Source: Syngnathus acus
Taxonomy: Eukaryota > Chordata > Actinopteri > Syngnathiformes > Syngnathidae
DNA length: 64,000 bases
Reading direction: 5' to 3'
Assembly: GCF_901709675.1 (NCBI RefSeq)
Contig: NC_051091.1
Location: forward strand, 12,620,967-12,684,966
Within the stretch, counting starts at the first letter, position 1. Each line of letters begins with the position of its first letter. Below are positions 34,801 to 45,300 of the stretch, piece by piece. Position numbers and translations under genes: made by a program. The notes beneath the pieces are model-generated. The model saw only the letters and a program-made list of their open reading frames with translations. It did not search any database and had not been told where the DNA came from.

Positions 34801-37800
34801 CATGTGTTTTGTGGACTTGGAGAAGGCGTTCGACCGTGTCCCTCGGGAGGTTCTGTGGAGAGTGCTTCGGGAGTACGGGGTGCCGAGCCAACTGATAAGG
34901 GCGGTTTGGTCCCTGTATCACCGATGCCAGAGTTTGGTCCGCATTTCCGGCAGTAAGTATGATTCGTTCCCAGTGAGGGTTGGACTCCGCCAAGGCTGCC
35001 CTTTGTCACCAATTCTGTTCATAATTTTTATGGACAGAATTTCTAGGCGCAGCCAAGGCGTTGAGGGTGTCCGGTTTGGGGACCTCAGCATCGCGTCTAT
35101 GCTTTTTGCAGACGACGTGGTGCTGTTGGCTTCTACAAGCCGTGATCTCCAGCTCTCACTGGAGCGGTTCGCAGCCGAGCGTGAAGCGGTCGGGATGAGG
35201 GTCAGCACCTCCAAATCCGAGTCCATGGTCCTCGGTCGGAAAAGGTTGGAATGCCCTCTCCGGATCGGGGATGAGATCCTGCCTCAAGTGGAGGAGTTCA
35301 AGTATCTTGAGGTCTTGTTCATGAGTGAGGGCAGGATGGAGCGCGAGATCGACAGGCGGATCGGTGCAGCGTTGGCAGTAATGCGGACTCTGTACCGGTC
35401 CGTCGTGGTAAAGAGAGAGCTGAGCCAAAAGGCAAAGCTCTCAATTTAAAGGTAAAAAAAGGTAAAGACCCAATGATTGTCACACACACATCTGGGTGTG
35501 GTGAAATTTGTCTCTGCATTCAACCCATCCCCGAAGGGAGCAGTGAGCAGCAGCGGAGCCACGCCCGGGAATCATTTGGTGATCTAACCCCCCAATTCCA
35601 ACCCTTAATGCTGAGTGCCAAGCAGGGAGGCAATGGGTCCCATTTTTATAGTCTTTGGTATGACCCGGCCGGGGTTTGAACCCACAACCTTCCAGTCCCA
35701 GGGCGGACACTCTACCACTAGGCCACTGAGCTGGCAATTGCCGTTCGATCTATGCTCCTACCCTCACCTATGGTCACGAGCTACGAGTTGTGACCGAAAG
35801 AACGAGATCCAGGATACAAGCGGCCGAAATGGGTTTCCTCCGCAGGGTGTCCGGGCTCTCCTTTAGAGATAAGGTGAGAAGCTCGGTCATCCGGGAGAGA
35901 CTCGGAGTAGAGCCGCTGCTCCTCCACGTTGAGAGGAGCCAGACGAGGTGGCTCGGGCATCTCATCAGGATGCCTCCTGGACGCCTCCCTGGGGAGGTGT
36001 TCCGGGCATGTCCCACCGGTAGCAGACCCCGGGGACGACCCAGGACGCGCTGGTCTCTCAGCTGGCCTGGGAACGCCTTGGGAACTCCCGGGATGAGCTG
36101 GGGTGAAGTGGCTGGGGAGAGGGAAGTCTGAGAGTCCCTCCTAAAGCTGCTGCCTCCGCGACCCGACCCCGGATAAGCGGAAGAAGATGGATGGATGGAC
36201 AAATGATTATAACAATATATTCGAGAGAAAAAGCATGTTATTTGGCCTCATTCAAATCATGCAAAAACTGTCAATCACATCTTAATATCTGAACATTTAA
36301 ATATGTAAACTAAAGTGCAGTCACATTTGTAAATGAATGGCTTCTGGTTTTTGAAATGAAAATAAACCAATCCACTGTGATAAAACAACAAAATTGCAAT
36401 AACTGCATTAACCATCAAAGTGAAGTCTAGTTGTAACTGTAGTCTTGAAATAAATCTGAATAAGGAAAAACATTGCAATAAAATAATGCAAACTGCTACC
36501 GCTATTGTTGGGGAGCCTGAGGACTGTATAGGGGGTTGGCTCGGATGGTTATGCTCTTTTCTCCCCCGTGTGTCGGTCAGAACACAGGAGGGAATACGTG
36601 GTTCAGTTTTGATTGCTTTACTGAATTATTGGCAAAAAAGTAACAGGCACTGTGGCTCATAGGGGCATACAGGCAAACTGGCAAACGGGTATAGGCCAGG
36701 GGTGGGCAATTCCGGTCCTCGAGGGCCGGTGTCCTGCATGTTTTCTATATGTCACCCTGTTGCAACACACCTGATTCAAATGGTCAGATTAAAAAAAAGA
36801 TTAGATTAAAGTCCCAATGATCGTCACACACACACCTGGGTGTGGTGAAATTTGTCCTCTGCATTTAACCCATCCCCATGTGATTTTAATCCATCCCCTG
36901 GGGGAGAGGGGAGCAGTGAGCAGCAGCGGTGCCGCGCTCGGGAATCAGTTGGTGATCTAACCCCCCAATTCCAACCCTTAATGCTGAGTGCCAAGCAGGG
37001 AGGCAATGGGTCCCATTTTTATAGTCTTTGGTATGACCCGGCCGGGGTTTGAACCCACAACCTTCCAGTCTCAGGGCGGACACTCTACCACTAGGCCACT
37101 GAGCTGGTTATTATTAGCAAGGTCTGCAGAAGCTGGATAACAATCCTGATCATTTGAATCAGTTGTGTTGCAGCAGGGAGACCTATAAAACATGCAGGAC
37201 ACCGGCCCTCGAGGACCGGAATTGCCCACCCCTGGTATAGGCACACGTTTGGTCGTAAGGATGTGAGAGCAGGTGTGTAGTGTACACGGGTGAGTCTTTG
37301 GGTGTGTGAATGTGATTATTGTATGAAGCGTGTGTGTGTGCGTGCGTGCGTGCGTGCGCGCGCGCGCGTGCGCGCGCGGTTCTACAAAAGACAGAAATAC
37401 AGCACGTAAGTCAACGCTCAACTTCTGACATCACACAACACTAGTAGACGCCACACATTACATAACTAACTGCGCGTACACATTACATAACTAACTGTGC
37501 GTAACGGTTCCGCTATACGAGATAACCATAAATGAAATACTCTCGGCAACACACCAAACATACCGTGTTTTTCCATGCAAAATGCGCCCCCGTGCATAAT
37601 ACGCACCCTAAAAATGGCATGTCGATGCTGGAAAAAAGCCTGTACCCATGTATAATACGCACCCAAATTTTGACTCTTACTTAAGTCCGTAAACGTAAAA
37701 TTATTTCAGAAAAAAGATCATCTTTGGGAACAACCGGATGTTATTCTGCCGCTCAGTATCACTGCGCATGCGCTAGCAAACTCGATAGCGAAGAAATGTT

Positions 37801-39260
37801 TCGGATTTGTGTAGGGTACATTGTGACAGCAAACGAGCAGGTGATCGAGCAAGCGTCTGATACGAGAGCATTGTGTTCGTACGGAGCGTGTTTGAAGTGA
37901 ACAGCAGAGAAGAAAGGAACAAGGCAAAGTGTTGTGAAATAAAACATTACCTGTAATACGCATTTTTGCTATACTATAACTTGCTCTCTTAACCATCTTG
38001 ATGAAACTGCTAATTAAACTGATTGAATTGAAACTAATAGGTAGAGAACTGAACTCTCGCTCTTTATATAGCTGACGTGTCTTGCGCATCCGTTCTGCGC
38101 ATCGGATCCGAATTTCCGCCGCCGAGTTCGAATATCTAGCGCCATCTAGGTGTCGATTTTTAAACTAGTACTGTAATGGCGGCCTCCATATGATATCCGG
38201 TCTGCGATGGAGATTAAAAAACAAACAATATTTGACAATAACACACCATCAAGGATTGCACCATCGCATCAAACGATGTGTCGTCAATTATGAATTTTAC
38301 TGACTGTGTTGGGCAGGATGGCTGAATTCGATGCGCAATTGACAACAAACAAGAAGAAAGGTGTGATTTCAAGTTTTATTTCGAGGGAGATTTTCTTCAA
38401 AAATTGTTGTACCCATGCATAATGCGCACCCCAGATTTTAGGACAATAAATTAGTTAAATTTTGCGCATTATGCATGGAAAAACACGGTAAGTCATCGAG
38501 ACAACAAAATACATTTGCTAGCGACCGTTAGTCGCCGTGCCGCTGCGTAACGGTTGTCGTCATGCATGTACGCTGCTCGTACGATGCGAGGCAAACCGCG
38601 ATCGGACAAACGGCAAAACAGTGGACAGTAGTAACAATGAAATGTATATACCGTTTTATTCCATGTAGAATGCGCCCCCATGTATAATACGCACCCTAAA
38701 AATGGCATGTCGATGCTGGAAAAAAGTCTGTACCCATGTATAATACGCACCCAAATTTTGATTTTTTTAATTATTATTTTTTTTTAATTAATTTTTTTTA
38801 TAAAGTCCCAATGATCGTCACACACGCATCTGGGTGTGGTGAAATTTGTCCTCTGCATTTGATTGATTTTGATCCATCTCCTGGGGGAGAGGGGAGCAGT
38901 GAGCAGCAGCGGCGCCGCGCTCGGGAATCATTTGGTGATCTAACCCCCCAATTCCAACCCTTAATGCTGAGTGCCAAGCAGGGAGGCAATGGGTCCCATT
39001 TTTATAGTCTTTGGTATGACCCGGCCGGGTTACTTAAGTCCATTTATTTATTACCATTTATTATTCACAATTGTCATGGTGATCTTTCTGGTGATTTCTT
39101 AACTAGGCTGGATGTATTTTTTTTTGTTGGCGTTGATTTCTCCGACTGCCCAGAAAGGCACCACCGCGATCAGTTAGGTTAAAATGAAAAGAGAGGAAAG
39201 TGACGTTGTAAAGAACCATCCGTGACAAGATTTTCTTCAAAAATTGTTGTACCATGATTT

Positions 39261-39300
<40 letters not shown>

Positions 39301-42300
39301 TTTTATTGTACCCATGTATAATGCGCACCCTAGATTTTAGGACAATAAATTAGTTAAATTTTGCGCATTATACATGGGAAAAAACGGTACTCACTTTGTG
39401 TCAAAGACGCACATGATCACAGCAACCTTTAACTTACCGCTGCGCACAAGTGAATGGGTATAATGTCTAGACCCCGAATGTAAGACGACCCCCAATTTTT
39501 CAGTCTTATTTCAAGGCAAAAAACATCGTCTTATATTCGGGCCAATACGGTATATACGTTTTTGTTTTTTCGGAACCAAAATCTGACTTCTGGAATTCAA
39601 CCAATCCCGTCGCTTGTACAAACATGACATTGACTTTTTGCGTTAACTCAGGTGCCAAACACCAACCAATCCGAGTCAATTCTTCCCACTCTGCTTTGCG
39701 AGTCGATCGTCAGAAAGAGACGATGGCTGAGTGATTTGATGTCAGCCGTGACTGCGTTTTCCCCAACCGACGAGGCCGCTTACTTACCGTCGCTTGTGTG
39801 GCGCTGGCGACAGTGAGCATGTGGATCCGATATACACGATATGTTGGCGCTCGCCATTGAATCGTGAAAAGGAGCGAAGCCAGCCGAGCGATGGTGTGGA
39901 AAGCAGCAAAATGCCAGCGCTAGCCACACACAAGACATAGGCGCTTTCGCCGCTACTAACAAGCTGCTTGGCTGCAAAGCAACAATCGGTGGCATCATCT
40001 TTTGGTGATGTCACGCCCTTTGAAACATCATCCATCAACTCGCACATTACAAGCTTCAGGACTTTCTTTATTTGGACTTTTGCTAAAACACAAGACTGTC
40101 TCGAATAGTTCACTCTTACATCCTTCGAATTTTGTTTTGCTGCAGACCAAAAAAATCTTTGCCTATTTTATCATTTAAATGTTAAACTTCAATCTAGTTT
40201 CTTTCATTTTAAGTACAGCTGCTTTATAACGGGCAGTTCATAAACAAAATAAAAAAGATAACGCGAATTGAGATCAAATAATATAAAATCATTAAATTGG
40301 ATCACTTTTATGGGGAGGGCATGCCGGCGTGCCCATTAACAAGCCAGATTGTAGACGGACAGATAGGGCAACGTGACTCGGACGTCAGATGATTCCATTA
40401 AAAAAAATCATATTCATCATAATTTTTTACGCAAGCATGTAGCTGCCAAAGATTCAAGATTCAAGAGTTTTTTATTCGCCATGTTTGAGCGTGCCAAACA
40501 AGGAATTTGACTTCGGTAAATCACACCCTCTGTTCAACATTTAGGTGACTAACAACACTCAGGACATGTGAAAAATGGCAAATATTCTCAAACATCCTCT
40601 GATCTTAAACTCCCAAGAGGGCAAGGAAAAACTCAAAACTCCAGCTAGGGGAAATGAGAAACCTTGAGAAGAGACCACAGATGGGAAGGTCCCTCTTCCA
40701 GGATGACCAGGCTGCAATGGATGCAGAGAGGACACATAGTACAAACAGTGTAGACAAATTCAAAAAAGGTGTGGAGAGCAGGATGTTGTTGTACAGTAAT
40801 GACTCTGAGACTCTAAGAGTGGTGTGAGTTCATCAGAGCAACAGCCTGGGGGAAGAAGCTGTCTCTGTGTCTGCTGGTTTTGGCGTACCGAGCTCTATAA
40901 CGCCGTCCGGAGGGGAGTAGTTCAAACAGACTGCAACCTGGGTGAGAAGGGTCTGTAGAGATGTTCCTTGCACGTTTCCTGGTCCTGGACAGGTACACGT
41001 CTTGGATAGATGGGAGGTTGATTCCAATGATCTTTTCTGCAGTCCTGATTGTCCGTTGCAGTCTGTGCTTGTCTTGTTTGGAGGCCGATCCAAACCAGAC
41101 AGTGATGGAGGTGCAGAGGACAGACTGGATGATGGCAGTGTAGAAGGTCTTCAGAAGCCTTCGTGGCAGGTTGAACTTCTTGAGCTGTCTCAGGAAGTAC
41201 AGCCTCTGCTGGGCCTTCTTCCGGACAGAGTCTATGTGGCCGGTCCATTTCAGGTCCCGAGAGATTGTGGTTCCCAGGAACTTGAAGGTGTCTGTGGAGA
41301 GAATAGTATTACTGCGGATAGTGAGGGGTAAAAGTGGTGAATGGTCACGCCTGAAGTCCACTGTCATCTCCACGGTCTTGAGCGGGTTCAGCTCCAGGTG
41401 GTTTTGGCTGCACCAGTGGACCAGCCGCTCCACCTCCTGTCTGTACGCAGTCTCATCACCGTCCTGGATCAGTCCGATGAGAGTGGTGTCGTCTGCATAC
41501 TTCAGGAGCTTCACAGGAGAGTCACCTGAGGAGAAATCATTGGTGTAGAGAGAGAAGAGCAGTGGGGAGAGGACGCACCCCTGAGGGGCTCCAGTATTGG
41601 TGGTCCGGGTGTCAGATGTGATGCCCCCCAGCCTCACACGCTGTCTCCTGTTGGTCAGGAAGCTGGTAATCCACTGACAGGTGGAGGCAGGCACCGCAAG
41701 CTGGATGAGCTTCTGTTGGAGGATGTCAGGAGCGATGGTGTTGAACGCCGAGCTGAAGTCCACGAACAGGATCCTGGCGTATGTTCCTGGGGTGTCCAGG
41801 TGGTGCAGGATGTAGTGCAGTCCCATGTTGACCGCATCATCCACTGACCTGTTTGCCCGGTAGGCAAACTGGAGGGGGTCAAGCAGGGGGCCCGTGACAT
41901 CCTTCAAGTGGTTCAGCACTAACCTCTCGAAAGATTTCATGACCACAGATGTCAGTGCGACAGGTCTATAGTCATTCAAACCTGTGATGGCGGGCTTCTT
42001 GGCCACTGGAACGATGGTGGAGCTCTTGAAGCACGAGGGCACCTCACACAGCTCCAGAGAACGGTTGAAGATCCGTGCAAAGGTGGGCGCCAGCTGCTCA
42101 GCGCAGACTTTCAAGCAGGAAGGTGACACGCCGTCTGGCCCCGGTGCCTTCCTGGTCTTTTGTCTCCGGAACATCTGGCGCACCTCCTCCTCGCGGATCT
42201 GGAGTGCGGGCGCGGCCTCTGCAAGAGAGAGAGTGGGTGACAACGATGATAGAGGTGTGGACAGAGCAGTTGTGGGGAGAGGTGAGTATGTAGATTGTGC

Positions 42301-45300
42301 TGCAGGAAGTCCCGTTGTGTGGGAGGACCGATCAAACCTGCAGTAGAACCTGTTTAGCTGGTTAGCAAGCCTTGGGCTCTCCTCAGGACGGGGGGGTTCG
42401 TTTCTTGTAGCCCGTGATGCTCTGCAGACCTTTCCACACTGTTGAGGGATCAGGATTGGCAGAGAGGTGTCTCTTCAGGTTCTCCCCGTAACACCTCCTG
42501 GCTTTCCTGACCTCTCGATTCAGTGTGTTTCTGGTCTGCTTGAACAGGTCGCGGTCGCCGCTCCTGTAGGCCTCCTCCTTGACTTTGCACAGCCTCCTGA
42601 GGTTCGGTGTAAACCAAGGTTTGTCGTTGTTGTACGTGCAGAAGGTCTTAGTCTGCACACACAAAGCGGAGGACAAATATTCTGACGAGTAAATAAGTTT
42701 GAACATGCTTGTCGACTATTCAATGCAAATTGCAAAAAAAGAAAGAAAGCCTCTTTACATTGTCCGAGTAGTCGGTTTCAAATCGTAGCCTAAGACGTGC
42801 TTTTGGATGTGCGCCATGTTTCAACTCTTGCTTTTGTTTTCCAGTCCGCTTTTTACAGTGGAGCGGAGCATCTGCGCTGTTCTTTTAAGATGTCGGTCTG
42901 CCCAGTCGCTGAGCCGAAAAGCCGCTGCCGTATGTTTTAATCAGATAGGATTTAATCAGATAAAAAAGAAAAAAAAGAGTCCCGCTTGACTCAGACTGCA
43001 ATCTGTCCTCTCTGTTGCTTTGCCTTCTCAACTTGCCAGTTGACATCTGATCTGCATTTTGACTGCGTTGTCAGAGGACCTCGCGTCAAAGTGTCATTCG
43101 GATACGATCCCGATTTGTGTGCTTGCAAATGATGCAAAGCGGTGGTCAATAATCCCTTCCAGAGCCCCCAGAGATGTTTTGAATGAAGAAACACCGCTCC
43201 CGATTGTTTCAAAACACGCCACCGGCAAGTAAAAGAGATTGTAAGGAAAACGTCAGGTTTGCTGTTTCACAAGCGCTGTAGTGTTGGTATGCCTTTAAGG
43301 GGTGTGGCCTGCTAGGAGACATTGAGAAATGGCGACAAATCATCTGTGTGTGAGAATCTGCTCAGGAGTTGTGGCCTACAGTCCCACCTCGCCACTTGTC
43401 TTGGCCACATGCCTGTGCATCCCAGTCCCTGTAATTGGGTAACGTCACTCGTAAGGTGCAACTCAAATTTTAGCTCACAAAAGAAGGGAAAGACAATTTA
43501 CCATATGACGGCATGTAACTGGGAAAAGCCGCAGGTCCAAGCCTATCCACGTCCATTTATTGGTCTTCTTAAATTACCCAGCTGTGCTTAGTTTCTTTGC
43601 TGACCGCATGCTCTTAACTCCTTCACTTTGCCCTTCCTTTCCCGTGGGCGCAGCGGCGCTGCAGGCCCTGAAGAGGAAAAAACGCTACAGCAAGCAGCTG
43701 GAGCAAATCGACGGCACGCTGTCCACTATAGAATTCCAGAGGGAGGCGCTAGAGAACGCCAACACCAACACGGAGGTTCTGAAGAACATGGGCTTCGCCG
43801 CCAAGGCCATGAAGGCCGCACACAAAGAACTGTGAGACGACACGCATGCACGAACACACGCACGCAAAGACGTCACTGTAAATGAGGTCTCCAAAAAGTT
43901 GCCACGTGGAGGTTATTAAATACAAAGGTTGTTGTAATTTCCCAATGACCCAATAAGTTGTACTTTTCGTATTTAGATTGGCGAAATCAGGGGTGGCCAA
44001 CCCGCGGCTCGCGAGCCGCATGCGGCTCTTTGGCTGGTTTCATGCGGCTCTTTTACGTTCAGATCAACATTTGTGTTTATTTTTCGTGCGTATTTGCTTC
44101 GCTTGAGTTCAATATGGTATTTTGGTCAAACGCGCATGCGCGTGAGGTGAAATCCCGCAAAGGAGGAGGGACAAACCCATTTGAGGAGTGTCAATTTCGC
44201 TCTCAAAATGGCAAGGAAAAAATGCACAGCTAAACGAATATATGACGATGAACACAGGGCAGAGCGATTGGTTTTGCTGGCTTTTTAATGAATGGCGACT
44301 GTGACTACGGGGGCCCATTAGGTCCAGAAAAGCTGACAAGACGCTAAGCCAGGGGTGGCCAACCCGGCCAAAATGGCAAGGAAAAAATGCACAGCTAAAC
44401 GAATATATGACGATGAACACAGGACGTTTTTAACAGAGTTTAAGTTGTTTTTTGTTGAACGTAATGGCAAGCCATTCTGCCTGATATGTCGGACGTCATT
44501 AGCGCATTTAAAAGCTTCAAATGTTCAGCGCCACTTCAGCTTACTTCATGCCAATATCGATAAGGACTTTGCAAAAGGGACTGAATTTCGCAAGCACAAG
44601 TTTGGACACTTTGAAAAGTCAGGCAGAAAAATAGGTACAGTTTTTCAAAAAAATTACGAAGCACTCAGACTGTCACACTTGCATTGTTTCAACTGGCTTG
44701 GAACATTGCACGGGCTAAAAAGCCATACAATGAAGTGGAGTTCGTTAAAATATGCCTCAGTGACGTTATTGAAATCTTGTCTCCTGAAAACGACAAACTA
44801 AAACGAATGATCTGTCCCGCCACACATAGTAAGTGAAAAAACGTATGTTTTTGTTTGTGGAATTTGTTGAACTGAGAGTTTGTCTGTGTGAGACAATGCA
44901 CACAATGTTCATTGTTGAAAACGTGGTCTTTGGTCTGTGGTTTTAGTACTGTAGGAGTCAATTTGTCATTATCATGTTGGTGCGTGACATAATAATGTCA
45001 CACAATAAATTTGGCTGAGCAGAGGGGGGTGTGTGTGTGCGTGTGCGTGCGCGTGTGCGCGTGGGGGGGTGGTCATGTGTGCTCATGTGTATGATGTGGC
45101 TCTTTGCGATGACAGTAAAAAATGTGGCTCTTAGTCTCTGACTGGTTGGCCATCCCTGGGCTAAATAGTCACTTTTTTAAAATGTGTATGTAAATTTAAG
45201 AAAATATTATCCCCACCAGCTCAAATCATGATTTCATTGGCTACATTATTAAAGCGAACCGAATCAACCTACGATTACATTCAAACTCAGAAATCTTGGG

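Larger units (their letters stand above)
30323..36198 (+). mobile_element. RTE-like LINE, near full length, interrupted
   Basis: A 12-bp target duplication ACAAATGATTAT borders it (30311-30322 and 36199-36210). The 3' end is GGATAAGCGGAAGAAG followed by ATGG repeats. An endonuclease part reads [13 protein letters not shown] and [12 protein letters not shown] (about 32170-32325), and after an insertion [14 protein letters not shown] and STDHHLVV. The reverse transcriptase follows separately. Three insertions break it: hAT at 30841-31959, hAT at 32488-33607, and a SINE at 35464-35734. Clade choice rests on motif style; a related clade is possible. Confidence 0.8.
38651..39387. mobile_element. 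TA-flanked element, ATAATGCGCCCC family (copy 3), with insertions
   Basis: Ends CCGTTTTATTCCATGTAGAA and its near inverse, flanked by TA (38649-38650, 39388-39389). The middle is replaced by a SINE piece (38802-39029), the LTR-like repeat (39064-39202) and a long A-homopolymer (39266-39298). Confidence 0.75.
30184..39550. mobile_element. TA-flanked element expanded by nested insertions (outermost layer)
   Basis: The left end CCGTATTGGCCCGAATATAA (30184) and its inverse at 39531-39550 are perfect, and each is bordered by TA. ATAAGACGA words follow just inside both ends. The roughly 9.4 kb between is mostly later insertions: an RTE-like LINE, three hAT elements, two further TA-flanked elements inside the right arm, and SINE copies. 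The original element would be about 1 kb. Confidence 0.72.

Noticed and set aside
35640-35734. Possible tRNA gene on the minus strand (also at 17903, 36808 and 51473)
   Set aside because: A and B boxes are present, but there is no acceptor-stem pairing, and the same head recurs with a fixed body, so it is a SINE.
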